From the NCBI GenBank assembly GCA_027475525.1, contig JAMWFC010000046.1, positions 620,001-684,000 of the forward strand: a stretch of 64,000 nt of DNA. The letters are read 5' to 3'. Under the pieces are notes generated by a model that worked only from the letters and a program-made list of their open reading frames with translations, had not been told where the DNA came from and did not search any database. Source of the stretch: Macrolepiota albuminosa. Its lineage: Eukaryota; Basidiomycota; Agaricomycetes; Agaricales; Agaricaceae. Each line of letters starts with the position of its first letter. The stretch's first letter is position 1. This document shows, one piece after another, positions 11,258-20,174 of this stretch. The position numbers and the translations under genes were made by a program.

Positions 11258-13846
11258 ATGACATCCCGCCCTAAGCGAGGAACGAGAGGAGGTAGAACCA
11301 CGCCTTCTCCGCGACCCCTTCTGCCGTCTGTACTAAGCCCGGGCGTAGCTAACGTAACTACTAGCGAGCCCCTTCCCGACGCCCCGTCTATGGCGGAAAG
11401 GACGGATAGAACGACGCTCAATCCTGTAGGGATTGGGGGTGACAGACCAGCTGAGGTAAGAACGAGCGCATATACGCGCCTCAACCAACCGGATGTGATT
11501 TCTCCTTCCCTGGTTCGTACCACTGGAATCAGCGAGGTACCTAGCTCGTCGAACCCCGACATTGTGGTTTTTCAAGCCACTCCCAGCAGACCGGAGGCGC
11601 ATGTAACGACGCCTTCGGCGGGGGTGGATGGACCCACCGTTCCACTTTTACATCCCGGCCAATTGTTTGCGTCATATCCTGCTGAGCAGGTCGAGGAGGC
11701 TCGAGGACGGGTTCTGGAGGTGATTCAAAGGCCTGACGCAACCCTCCCGGTAGGCGAAGATACTCCTAGGATTAGAATTCCTGCGACTCGTCCTGCGGTT
11801 TCCCCTGCAGTCCCTCCTAGAACCAAACGTCGTCGCCCAGGCGTGGACTCGGACGACACCCAGGAGCGGAACCATTCTCTTTCTCCTGGGGCAGCAGATG
11901 CCATTTTACGTCATTCTATACCTTTGGGCCGTACCCCTCTTACGCCCGCTCGGGGCCGAGCCAGGTCTATTCCTAGGGACCAGGCGACCCCTCACAGAGA
12001 TGTTGCCACCAGACGCTCCCCTTCCGTGGACGCATATAGGCACCGCAGGCGTGACTCGTCTGTGAATACATACTCCCCCGACCCCGATGTGAGGCTGTCT
12101 CCCGGGGAAAACATTCGGGTTTTGTCTCCCGCTCGTTCCAACCACCCGCACGTCATCACTCTGACAGAGGATGTCTTGGCGAGCATTTTCGCCGATTTTG
12201 GACACAGTGTCCCTCGCGAAGGTATGCATTTGCCACCCTTCGGCCACTTGTGCCACCTTCCTTTCAGCCACCTGTGCTTTTTCTTCTTCTTGTCACCTTG
12301 GCCTTTGCGCCCCCTTGGGCCCATTGTGCCCTCTTCGTGTCTCACCCTGGGTGGGGGCCGTGGTGCCCTTCGCACTTCCCTTCCGTGGGCACGTCGGAGC
12401 CCGTTGTGCTCTCACACTTCCCTCGGCGCTATTGTCGCCTTTGTTCTTCACGCTTCCCTCGGCGCTATTGTCGCTTTTTTGTTCTGCACCCAGTTTCTTG
12501 CCGTGGGTGCTGGCACCTGTTGGGTCGGCGCTTCTGATGTGCCTTGCCCGGGCCGCGGCCTTGCTTCTTGGGCCCCATTCTTTCCTCGTTTCTTCTTTGC
12601 TCTTCGTTTCCCTTTCTTCTGGCCGTCGAGCTTGGGTCTCCTGTCGGCCTTCCTTCCTTTTCGGCCCTGTATCTTTATTGAGCTGGGGCTTACCTTGTGG
12701 TTTTCTGCCTCAGAACTCCTCCGTCGCTTGTATGCGACTCGTGATCGTGATGCGGGTGTCCTGTCTCCTGGGCAGGCCCGTGCTGCACCTCGGCGTGCCT
12801 CCTCCCTTCGGTCCCGCTCTCGGGAGGGTCTCACTCACGGCCCCCTGCCTTTTGTTCCTCCCCGCCGCCCTGTCGGGCCGGGCATCTTCCTTGGCGATGG
12901 TTTTGAACCTACCCGCTCTCGTGACTCGAACTCGGACCCACGTCCGTCTCGCACCTTGCACGGGCGGCCGCCTCTTGTGGGCCGCCAGCTTTCGGCTGCG
13001 GACAAGGTTTTTCCCCATAAGGTGGTGCGGGTGCTTGAGCAGGGCATGCTCGAGTACATCCCCTTGGACCTCCTGACGGATACTGCCTGCCGTCGGGCAG
13101 CCTTGGAGCCTCCCGCTCCCGAGTCTTCCTTTGTGGTCGCCAATGGCAAGCTCCGCCTCCCGAATGCATCCTTTGACTGCTCGAAGGAGTCTACCCTCTC
13201 CTTCGAAGATTGGTTCGGAGCCGCGGAGAATTTCGTGGCCGCGATGCGTTTGCATCTTCGTGCGGACGGTGATGCTCATTCTGGAGGCACCATTGCCCAG
13301 GAGATTGCCGATTCCTTTGCTTCCCATTTCCGCTCTCTGAAGGACTTGCCGGACGCGAGGGATCGTTTTAAGGTCATCTTTGCTTATGATCGCCGTCTGC
13401 GCGCCATGTTTGTTCGGGATTCTCATACCTTCCGCATGGACGTCATTCACGATAATATCTGGCGGGAGTGCTGTGACCTTCAGCAGGCTTCCATGGTCTC
13501 TTCCATGCATTCTCGTATTGCGGAGCTGGAGGGCGCTCTCAACCGGGCGAACTCTGCCTCCTCTTCTTCTCGGGGTCGCGAGCCTTCCAAGGGCAAGGAT
13601 CTGCCACGCGCTAAGCGTGGCCGGTGCCTTAGTTGTGGCTCCGTCGACCACAAATTGTCTGCTTGCCGCGCAAACCCCCTCTTCCTCCGCCGTGAGGGGA
13701 ACTCTTGGCGCACCCCCAGCGGAGGTTCCATCTGCTTTGCATACAATGGCTCCTCCTCCTGCTCCAGGGGTGCTGAGTGCGCTCACGCCCACTCTTGCTC
13801 GCTTTGCGGGTCCGCTGCCCATGGGGCGCAGACCTGTGCAGCTTGA
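11258..13846 (+). CDS. Ngaro-type ORF1, Gag-like zinc-knuckle protein (copy 1)
   Basis: Probable nucleic-acid-binding structural protein. I chose ATG 11258 (MTSRPKRGTR); upstream codons in the frame have no ATG and lie in the A1 repeat. The N-terminal third is rich in P, S, R and T. The C-terminus carries a classic CCHC knuckle (CLSCGSVDHKLSAC, near 13623-13665) and then a CX8CX5CX3H finger (CFAYNGSSSC...CAHAH) and a further C/H cluster. A GT (12222) to CAG (12713) interval of 492 nt is pyrimidine-rich, a multiple of three and free of stops, and looks like an intron or optional insert. The protein is 862 aa unspliced or about 698 aa spliced. It overlaps ORF2 by about 100 nt in another frame. 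Confidence 0.8.
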   Translation: MTSRPKRGTRGGRTTPSPRPLLPSVLSPGVANVTTSEPLPDAPSMAERTDRTTLNPVGIGGDRPAEVRTSAYTRLNQPDVISPSLVRTTGISEVPSSSNPDIVVFQATPSRPEAHVTTPSAGVDGPTVPLLHPGQLFASYPAEQVEEARGRVLEVIQRPDATLPVGEDTPRIRIPATRPAVSPAVPPRTKRRRPGVDSDDTQERNHSLSPGAADAILRHSIPLGRTPLTPARGRARSIPRDQATPHRDVATRRSPSVDAYRHRRRDSSVNTYSPDPDVRLSPGENIRVLSPARSNHPHVITLTEDVLASIFADFGHSVPREGMHLPPFGHLCHLPFSHLCFFFFLSPWPLRPLGPIVPSSCLTLGGGRGALRTSLPWARRSPLCSHTSLGAIVAFVLHASLGAIVAFLFCTQFLAVGAGTCWVGASDVPCPGRGLASWAPFFPRFFFALRFPFFWPSSLGLLSAFLPFRPCIFIELGLTLWFSASELLRRLYATRDRDAGVLSPGQARAAPRRASSLRSRSREGLTHGPLPFVPPRRPVGPGIFLGDGFEPTRSRDSNSDPRPSRTLHGRPPLVGRQLSAADKVFPHKVVRVLEQGMLEYIPLDLLTDTACRRAALEPPAPESSFVVANGKLRLPNASFDCSKESTLSFEDWFGAAENFVAAMRLHLRADGDAHSGGTIAQEIADSFASHFRSLKDLPDARDRFKVIFAYDRRLRAMFVRDSHTFRMDVIHDNIWRECCDLQQASMVSSMHSRIAELEGALNRANSASSSSRGREPSKGKDLPRAKRGRCLSCGSVDHKLSACRANPLFLRREGNSWRTPSGGSICFAYNGSSSCSRGAECAHAHSCSLCGSAAHGAQTCAA
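12222..12713 (+). other. Candidate in-frame intron inside ORF1
   Basis: Starts GTATGC after CGCGAAG and ends TTTTCTGCCTCAG. The 492 nt (164 codons) encode an implausible F/L/C/P/S-rich stretch and are strongly pyrimidine-biased on the + strand, while flanking protein is hydrophilic. Splicing would join the acidic SVPRE segment to ELLRRLYAT in frame. An internal direct repeat lies near 12420-12480. Intron status is inferred, not proven. Confidence 0.55.
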
Positions 13847-15494
13847 GTCTCTTTTTCCCCTGTCCACCCCCCTCCTTGCCGATCGGTGGGAGGCAGCGCT
13901 TGCTGCCGCGGGGGTCTTGGACGTTTTTGCGCAGGTGCCGAAAGGCCTGCGCACTGGTTTCAGCATTGGTTTGGATTCCTTTTGTCTCACCAGCTCCTTT
14001 TCGCCCCCAAATCATTTTCGTTCTCCGGAGGCCCATGCCTTTGTGATTTCTAAGTACTCTCAGGAAATTTCTCTCGGCCGCGTCTCTCCCGGCTTTGCTC
14101 CTTCTGTTGCCTTCGATCTCTTTGGTCCTTTCCGCACCGCTCCTCTCAACGTCATTTCTAGTGCGGGTGGGAAACTCCGTGTAACTTTAGATCTGTCCTT
14201 TCCTCGCGACGATCCCTCCTTGCCTTCTATAAACTCTCTCATCGATGCCTCGGTGTTCAAATGCGATTGGGGCACGTTTGCCGCCTGCTGGCTGTTGGTG
14301 GCGGATGCACCCCCTGCCACGCAGGTTGCTGTCTTTGACGTCGAAGCCGCCTTCAGGATCATTCCTACACGGCCTCGCGATTGGCCGCTGCTTGCCGTGA
14401 CCATTGATGGCCTTATTCATTTCGATTTTCGGTTAAACTTCGGGGTTTCAGCTGCCCCGGGGGTCTTCGGTTCCGTGGCTGATGCCATCACGCGGATTTT
14501 TGTTCATGCTGGTGTCGACGCGGTCCTCAAGTGGGTGGATGACTTCATTTTTTTCCGCTATCCGTTAGCCCATTCTGACCCCGTCGCTTACTCGTACGAC
14601 GAGTCTCTTATATGGTCGGTGGCGGCGGATCTGGGGTGGCCTTGGGCCCCGGACAAGCATACTCCGTTCGCGAGTTCCTTCTCCTATATCGGCTTCCTCT
14701 GGTGTTTGGAACGCCGGACGGTTGAGCTTCCAGACCGGAAGCGCCTCAAGTATTTGGATAAGTTGCTGGAATGGTGCCCAGGCGCCAACATTTCCTTGCG
14801 CTCCACTGAGTCCCTGATTGGGACTCTCAATCATGTCTGTCTCGTCGTCCCAGAGGGTCGTAGTCATCTCCCTTCGCTCTATGCTTTTCGGGCGGGATTT
14901 CCCCGCGACGCACGCCCTTTTCTTCGTCATCGTGTGGGTGCGGCGGTTCTGGCAGATATTGGGTGGTGGCGGTCTAAGTTGTCTAGTGGTTGGTGTGGTC
15001 AGCGCATTTTGAAGCCGCCCGATCCCTTGCCTTGTTCCCTTTTTGTCGATGCTTCCACGTCTTGGGGGATTGGCCTTGTCCTCGACGATCGCTGGTTAGC
15101 GTGGAAGTTGAAGGTTGGTTGGAAGAGTGATGGCAGGGATATCGGTTGGGCGGAGATGGTGGCTGTCGACCTGGCTGTCCGTACCTTGGTCTCATCTGGC
15201 TTCGAGCAGTGTCACGTCATTCTTCGTTCTGACAATGCTGGGGTAGTCGGCGCCCTTTCAGCTGGGCGGTCTCGCAACTCGGAACAGAATCTCATTTTGA
15301 GACGCATCGTCGACGAATTTCAACGTCATCACATCTGGCTGACAGTCACATGGGTCCCGAGTGAAGACAACTTGGCAGACGGGCCTTCTCGGGGTCTGTT
15401 CCCTGACCGTCATGCCCTATACCCATTTCCTCCTTCCGTGCCTCAGTATTTGCGCCCTTTCGTTTCCAATTCTGTGCGCTTCGATGAGATATGA
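13746..15494 (+). CDS. Ngaro-type ORF2, reverse transcriptase and RNase H (copy 1)
   Basis: The frame is open from 13380, but the first ATG outside most of ORF1 is 13746, giving 582 aa. RT blocks are visible: LRVTLDLSFPRDD (near 14175), FDVEAAFRIIP (near 14335), NFGVSAAPGVFGS (near 14437) and the catalytic VDD in KWVDDFIFF (14534-14550). The RNase H-like domain has LFVDAS (near 15040), E in IGWAEMVAVD, D in RSDNAG (near 15228) and D in EDNLADGPSRG (near 15365). This arrangement is standard for DIRS-group RT/RH. It probably needs reinitiation or frameshifting from ORF1 because of the overlap. Confidence 0.9.
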   Translation: MAPPPAPGVLSALTPTLARFAGPLPMGRRPVQLESLFPLSTPLLADRWEAALAAAGVLDVFAQVPKGLRTGFSIGLDSFCLTSSFSPPNHFRSPEAHAFVISKYSQEISLGRVSPGFAPSVAFDLFGPFRTAPLNVISSAGGKLRVTLDLSFPRDDPSLPSINSLIDASVFKCDWGTFAACWLLVADAPPATQVAVFDVEAAFRIIPTRPRDWPLLAVTIDGLIHFDFRLNFGVSAAPGVFGSVADAITRIFVHAGVDAVLKWVDDFIFFRYPLAHSDPVAYSYDESLIWSVAADLGWPWAPDKHTPFASSFSYIGFLWCLERRTVELPDRKRLKYLDKLLEWCPGANISLRSTESLIGTLNHVCLVVPEGRSHLPSLYAFRAGFPRDARPFLRHRVGAAVLADIGWWRSKLSSGWCGQRILKPPDPLPCSLFVDASTSWGIGLVLDDRWLAWKLKVGWKSDGRDIGWAEMVAVDLAVRTLVSSGFEQCHVILRSDNAGVVGALSAGRSRNSEQNLILRRIVDEFQRHHIWLTVTWVPSEDNLADGPSRGLFPDRHALYPFPPSVPQYLRPFVSNSVRFDEI

Positions 15495-15587
15495 CTCTCG
15501 TCGCGTTTTTGTTGTCTTTGTCGCGGGTCAGCCGCATGTAGTTGTGTTTATTACCACGCAGAGTTCTCGATCCTTTTTCATTCTTCC

Positions 15588-16697
15588 ATGCCCTGTACTC
15601 GTTATATTTCTTTGTTGCCGAAGCGCAAGACCTTTTCCCGTTTCTCTCCTTACGCTACGCATTCCGAGCTTTTCCGTGTTCTTAAACCTGGTCTTCTGTC
15701 CCGCTCCAATCACTGCCTGCCTTCAGATCTTGTAGCATTCACAAATCAAGTTATTTGTCACGCTTGGGCTGATTCAACGACGAAGAAATACTCTTCTGCC
15801 GTTAGAGACTTTCTGCTCTTTTGCGAGAAGTGGTCTATTCCACCAGAATCCGCCTTGCCGGCTTCCGGAGAGGTTCTCGAGTTTTACGCCGCATCCATGG
15901 CGGGCTCCAATGCTGGCTCAACCGCCGCGAACAAGCTGGCTGGCCTGAGATCGTGGCACATCCAGAACAATTTGCCATGGAATGGTTCTATCAGATTGAA
16001 GTACACTATCAAGGGCACGGAGAATCTGCGACCTCCCAATTCCATTCGCCCTGAGCGACCTCCCATTTCTTGGGATATGCTCCTCGTTATTCGTAGTCGC
16101 CTCGACTTAGCTTCGCCGATCCACGCGTGTATTTGGGCCACCGTCACGACCACGTTCTGGGGCCAAATCCGGTTGGGAGAATTCTTACCCCCGAGGGAAC
16201 AGAATTTCAACCCCGACATCTTGCCAAAGTGGAGTAGTTTCTTCGACCCTAATCGTAACGGTTCCAGGAAATTGCACCTTCCGAGAACCAAACGCGGAGG
16301 CGTCAAGGGGGAAAATGTCATCATTTGTCGACAATTAGAAGAAGTAGACCCTATTTGGGCCCTGGAAAACCACGCGAGGATTAATGGCGGTTCCCTTGAT
16401 GACCCGATCGCCTCCTACCGGGCTTCGAACAATCGTCGTTTGGGTCTCACGACCAGGAAACTTCTGAAAATCGTCAATCCTATCATTACCACTGCCGGTT
16501 TCCCCCAGATCAGCGGCCACTGTTTTCGGATTGGCGGAACTACTTGTCTGTTATTGATGGGCGTGGCTCCTGATATCGTGAAGATGCTGGGGAGGTGGAC
16601 TTCCGACTCATTCCTGAGATATTGGAGATCGTTGGAACTTATCGCACCTCTCTATCTGGAATTTTTACAACCGTTGCTCCCCTTCTTTGAATCTTAG
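15588..16697 (+). CDS. Ngaro-type ORF3, tyrosine recombinase (copy 1)
   Basis: A 369-aa protein with an N-terminal SAM-like helical region (about 50-130) and a C-terminal catalytic domain. The catalytic residues expected of phage-integrase-type recombinases are present: R195 in WGQIRLGEF, H311 and R314 in GHCFRIGGT, W337 in LGRWTSD and the nucleophile candidate Y345 in FLRYWR. It should integrate a circular cDNA by site-specific strand exchange, replacing the DDE integrase of LTR elements. It lies 93 nt downstream of ORF2 in the same frame number. Full length and uninterrupted. Confidence 0.9.
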   Translation: MPCTRYISLLPKRKTFSRFSPYATHSELFRVLKPGLLSRSNHCLPSDLVAFTNQVICHAWADSTTKKYSSAVRDFLLFCEKWSIPPESALPASGEVLEFYAASMAGSNAGSTAANKLAGLRSWHIQNNLPWNGSIRLKYTIKGTENLRPPNSIRPERPPISWDMLLVIRSRLDLASPIHACIWATVTTTFWGQIRLGEFLPPREQNFNPDILPKWSSFFDPNRNGSRKLHLPRTKRGGVKGENVIICRQLEEVDPIWALENHARINGGSLDDPIASYRASNNRRLGLTTRKLLKIVNPIITTAGFPQISGHCFRIGGTTCLLLMGVAPDIVKMLGRWTSDSFLRYWRSLELIAPLYLEFLQPLLPFFES

Positions 16698-16771
16698 CCG
16701 CTTGGGATGGGTGTCATCGCTTCGTGCCTTTTCGATTGGAGTCATCTCCCTGTTCGCTCCTGCGGCTGGTC

Positions 16772-16931
16772 GGGACTCAGGGATTAACCCTTTGCTCTCA
16801 GATGACCCCCTATTTCGTGTTATGCCCGAAGGTCGATTACATATACCCATCACCGGAACGTCGTGTGTAGTACGAAATGACATATGATTGTTACATTTAG
16901 TCTACATATAGGCGCACCGGAACAAGCACGA
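16772..16931 (+). repeat. Split direct repeat B1, copy 1
   Basis: 160 bp identical to 17195-17354 (offset 423). Starts GGGACTCAGGG shortly after ORF3 and ends CAAGCACGA, two bases before A2. Confidence 0.9.
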
Positions 16932-16933
16932 AA

Positions 16934-17083
16934 TGGCATCCCTCAAGAAGGAGGCACGGGAGTAAGAGGGATGAATTTCGAAGACGTGACCAAGGTGTGA
17001 CCGTAAGCGGTTGATTTCAATCGACCATCTGGGTGAACCCCAACCTTCATCAACCGCTGTTGAACTATCCGTTTCCTTTTACC
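16934..17083 (+). repeat. Split direct repeat A2, copy 1
   Basis: Second copy of the 150-bp A repeat, starting TGGCATCCC. The B1-A2 joint reads GCACGAAATGGCATCC and represents the circle junction expected for this element class. Confidence 0.9.
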
Positions 17084-17194
17084 CACCCTCCCAATTCCCT
17101 TTCCCACTTCTTTTCTTCTTTACACTAATTCCATTACGTTCACATACAATTGTCTATTACACAGTCTTTCTTTACTGCACATTCCGTTTCCCCT
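17084..17194 (+). other. 111-bp spacer between A2 and B2
   Basis: A pyrimidine-rich segment (CCACCCTCCC... to ...GTTTCCCC) present only between A2 and B2. It recurs on the opposite strand at 22757-22867 in copy 3, so it is part of the element. Confidence 0.8.
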
Positions 17195-17354
17195 GGGACT
17201 CAGGGATTAACCCTTTGCTCTCAGATGACCCCCTATTTCGTGTTATGCCCGAAGGTCGATTACATATACCCATCACCGGAACGTCGTGTGTAGTACGAAA
17301 TGACATATGATTGTTACATTTAGTCTACATATAGGCGCACCGGAACAAGCACGA
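17195..17354 (+). repeat. Split direct repeat B2, copy 1
   Basis: Second copy of the 160-bp B repeat and right end of copy 1. A 42-bp stretch that belongs to neither element copy follows (17355-17396). Confidence 0.9.
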
Positions 17355-17585
17355 CACATGTTCATATGGTATCGCCATGGAAAAAAGTGACAGATCTGGC
17401 ATCCCTCAAGAAGGAGGCACGGGAGTAAGAGGGATGAATTTCGAAGACGTGACCAAGGTGTGACCGTAAGCGGTTGATTTCAATCGACCATCTGGGTGAA
17501 CCCCAACCTTCATCAACCGCTGTTGAACTATCCGTTTCCTTTTACCGTCGCACTTCGTGGTGTTTTTGAGGCATTCAGTTCACAT

Positions 17586-20174
17586 ATGACATCCCGCCCT
17601 AAGCGAGGAACGAGAGGAGGTAGAACCACGCCTTCTCCGCGACCCCTTCTGCCGTCTGTACTAAGCCCGGGCGTAGCTAACGTAACTACTAGCGAGCCCC
17701 TTCCCGACGCCCCGTCTATGGCGGAAAGGACGGATAGAACGACGCTCAATCCTGTAGGGATTGGGGGTGACAGACCAGCTGAGGTAAGAACGAGCGCATA
17801 TACGCGCCTCAACCAACCGGATGTGATTTCTCCTTCCCTGGTTCGTACCACTGGAATCAGCGAGGTACCTAGCTCGTCGAACCCCGACATTGTGGTTTTT
17901 CAAGCCACTCCCAGCAGACCGGAGGCGCATGTAACGACGCCTTCGGCGGGGGTGGATGGACCCACCGTTCCACTTTTACATCCCGGCCAATTGTTTGCGT
18001 CATATCCTGCTGAGCAGGTCGAGGAGGCTCGAGGACGGGTTCTGGAGGTGATTCAAAGGCCTGACGCAACCCTCCCGGTAGGCGAAGATACTCCTAGGAT
18101 TAGAATTCCTGCGACTCGTCCTGCGGTTTCCCCTGCAGTCCCTCCTAGAACCAAACGTCGTCGCCCAGGCGTGGACTCGGACGACACCCAGGAGCGGAAC
18201 CATTCTCTTTCTCCTGGGGCAGCAGATGCCATTTTACGTCATTCTATACCTTTGGGCCGTACCCCTCTTACGCCCGCTCGGGGCCGAGCCAGGTCTATTC
18301 CTAGGGACCAGGCGACCCCTCACAGAGATGTTGCCACCAGACGCTCCCCTTCCGTGGACGCATATAGGCACCGCAGGCGTGACTCGTCTGTGAATACATA
18401 CTCCCCCGACCCCGATGTGAGGCTGTCTCCCGGGGAAAACATTCGGGTTTTGTCTCCCGCTCGTTCCAACCACCCGCACGTCATCACTCTGACAGAGGAT
18501 GTCTTGGCGAGCATTTTCGCCGATTTTGGACACAGTGTCCCTCGCGAAGGTATGCATTTGCCACCCTTCGGCCACTTGTGCCACCTTCCTTTCAGCCACC
18601 TGTGCTTTTTCTTCTTCTTGTCACCTTGGCCTTTGCGCCCCCTTGGGCCCATTGTGCCCTCTTCGTGTCTCACCCTGGGTGGGGGCCGTGGTGCCCTTCG
18701 CACTTCCCTTCCGTGGGCACGTCGGAGCCCGTTGTGCTCTCACACTTCCCTCGGCGCTATTGTCGCCTTTGTTCTTCACGCTTCCCTCGGCGCTATTGTC
18801 GCTTTTTTGTTCTGCACCCAGTTTCTTGCCGTGGGTGCTGGCACCTGTTGGGTCGGCGCTTCTGATGTGCCTTGCCCGGGCCGCGGCCTTGCTTCTTGGG
18901 CCCCATTCTTTCCTCGTTTCTTCTTTGCTCTTCGTTTCCCTTTCTTCTGGCCGTCGAGCTTGGGTCTCCTGTCGGCCTTCCTTCCTTTTCGGCCCTGTAT
19001 CTTTATTGAGCTGGGGCTTACCTTGTGGTTTTCTGCCTCAGAACTCCTCCGTCGCTTGTATGCGACTCGTGATCGTGATGCGGGTGTCCTGTCTCCTGGG
19101 CAGGCCCGTGCTGCACCTCGGCGTGCCTCCTCCCTTCGGTCCCGCTCTCGGGAGGGTCTCACTCACGGCCCCCTGCCTTTTGTTCCTCCCCGCCGCCCTG
19201 TCGGGCCGGGCATCTTCCTTGGCGATGGTTTTGAACCTACCCGCTCTCGTGACTCGAACTCGGACCCACGTCCGTCTCGCACCTTGCACGGGCGGCCGCC
19301 ACTTGTGGGCCGCCAGCTTTCGGCTGCGGACAAGGTTTTTCCCCATAAGGTGGTGCGGGTGCTTGAGCAGGGCATGCTCGAGTACATCCCCTTGGACCTC
19401 CTGACGGATACTGCCTGCCGTCGGGCAGCCTTGGAGCCTCCCGCTCCCGAGTCTTCCTTTGTGGTCGCCAATGGCAAGCTCCGCCTCCCGAATGCATCCT
19501 TTGACTGCTCGAAGGAGTCTACCCTCTCCTTCGAAGATTGGTTCGGAGCCGCGGAGAATTTCGTGGCCGCGATGCGTTTGCATCTTCGTGCGGACGGTGA
19601 TGCTCATTCTGGAGGCACCATTGCCCAGGAGATTGCCGATTCCTTTGCTTCCCATTTCCGCTCTCTGAAGGACTTGCCGGACGCGAGGGATCGTTTTAAG
19701 GTCATCTTTGCTTATGATCGCCGTCTGCGCGCCATGTTTGTTCGGGATTCTCATACCTTCCGCATGGACGTCATTCACGATAATATCTGGCGGGAGTGCT
19801 GTGACCTTCAGCAGGCTTCCATGGTCTCTTCCATGCATTCTCGTATTGCGGAGCTGGAGGGCGCTCTCAACCGGGCGAACTCTGCCTCCTCTTCTTCTCG
19901 GGGTCGCGAGCCTTCCAAGGGCAAGGATCTGCCACGCGCTAAGCGTGGCCGGTGCCTTAGTTGTGGCTCCGTCGACCACAAATTGTCTGCTTGCCGCGCA
20001 AACCCCCTCTTCCTCCGCCGTGAGGGGAACTCTTGGCGCACCCCCAGCGGAGGTTCCATCTGCTTTGCATACAATGGCTCCTCCTCCTGCTCCAGGGGTG
20101 CTGAGTGCGCTCACGCCCACTCTTGCTCGCTTTGCGGGTCCGCTGCCCATGGGGCGCAGACCTGTGCAGCTTGA
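17586..20174 (+). CDS. Ngaro-type ORF1, Gag-like (copy 2)
   Basis: Identical to the copy-1 protein except in the region of base 19301, where a leucine codon of copy 1 is read differently in the overlapping frames and the ORF1 codon changes silently. It keeps the CCHC and CX8CX5CX3H clusters and the same 492-nt candidate intron (18550-19041). Confidence 0.78.
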   Translation: MTSRPKRGTRGGRTTPSPRPLLPSVLSPGVANVTTSEPLPDAPSMAERTDRTTLNPVGIGGDRPAEVRTSAYTRLNQPDVISPSLVRTTGISEVPSSSNPDIVVFQATPSRPEAHVTTPSAGVDGPTVPLLHPGQLFASYPAEQVEEARGRVLEVIQRPDATLPVGEDTPRIRIPATRPAVSPAVPPRTKRRRPGVDSDDTQERNHSLSPGAADAILRHSIPLGRTPLTPARGRARSIPRDQATPHRDVATRRSPSVDAYRHRRRDSSVNTYSPDPDVRLSPGENIRVLSPARSNHPHVITLTEDVLASIFADFGHSVPREGMHLPPFGHLCHLPFSHLCFFFFLSPWPLRPLGPIVPSSCLTLGGGRGALRTSLPWARRSPLCSHTSLGAIVAFVLHASLGAIVAFLFCTQFLAVGAGTCWVGASDVPCPGRGLASWAPFFPRFFFALRFPFFWPSSLGLLSAFLPFRPCIFIELGLTLWFSASELLRRLYATRDRDAGVLSPGQARAAPRRASSLRSRSREGLTHGPLPFVPPRRPVGPGIFLGDGFEPTRSRDSNSDPRPSRTLHGRPPLVGRQLSAADKVFPHKVVRVLEQGMLEYIPLDLLTDTACRRAALEPPAPESSFVVANGKLRLPNASFDCSKESTLSFEDWFGAAENFVAAMRLHLRADGDAHSGGTIAQEIADSFASHFRSLKDLPDARDRFKVIFAYDRRLRAMFVRDSHTFRMDVIHDNIWRECCDLQQASMVSSMHSRIAELEGALNRANSASSSSRGREPSKGKDLPRAKRGRCLSCGSVDHKLSACRANPLFLRREGNSWRTPSGGSICFAYNGSSSCSRGAECAHAHSCSLCGSAAHGAQTCAA

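Larger units (their letters stand above)
11069..17354 (+). mobile_element. Ngaro/DIRS-type tyrosine-recombinase retrotransposon, copy 1 (complete)
   Basis: Three ORFs on + encode a Gag-like protein, RT/RNase H and a tyrosine recombinase. Termini are split direct repeats in the order A1 (11069-11218), ORFs, B1 (16772-16931), A2 (16934-17083), a 111-bp spacer, B2 (17195-17354). Recombinase plus split direct repeats, with no integrase, no methyltransferase domain and no target duplication of the integrase kind, fits the Ngaro/PAT type better than DIRS1 with its inverted termini. All three ORFs are open, so this copy could be active. Confidence 0.88.

Noticed and set aside
12420..12485. Direct repeat CTTCCCTCGGCGCTATTGTC as another 77-bp-type duplication
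   Set aside because: The offset is about 36 bp and the copies diverge quickly; it is an internal repeat of the element, present in all three copies.
12171..13076. 301-codon + strand ORF overlapping the pyrimidine-rich part of ORF1
   Set aside because: The L/F/S/P/C-rich product comes from the pyrimidine bias of the candidate intron; no motif and no independent start context.
13380..13745. Extended N-terminus of ORF2 from the ATG at 13380
   Set aside because: This part overlaps the zinc-finger end of ORF1 and has no RT similarity; the ATG at 13746 is a better start.
12710..13990. 426-codon minus-strand ORF opposite Ngaro ORF1/ORF2, repeated in the other copies
   Set aside because: It is antisense to strongly motif-supported ORF1 and ORF2, has an R/K/G-rich composition mirrored from the coding strand, and shows no domain. 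It recurs only because the element recurs.
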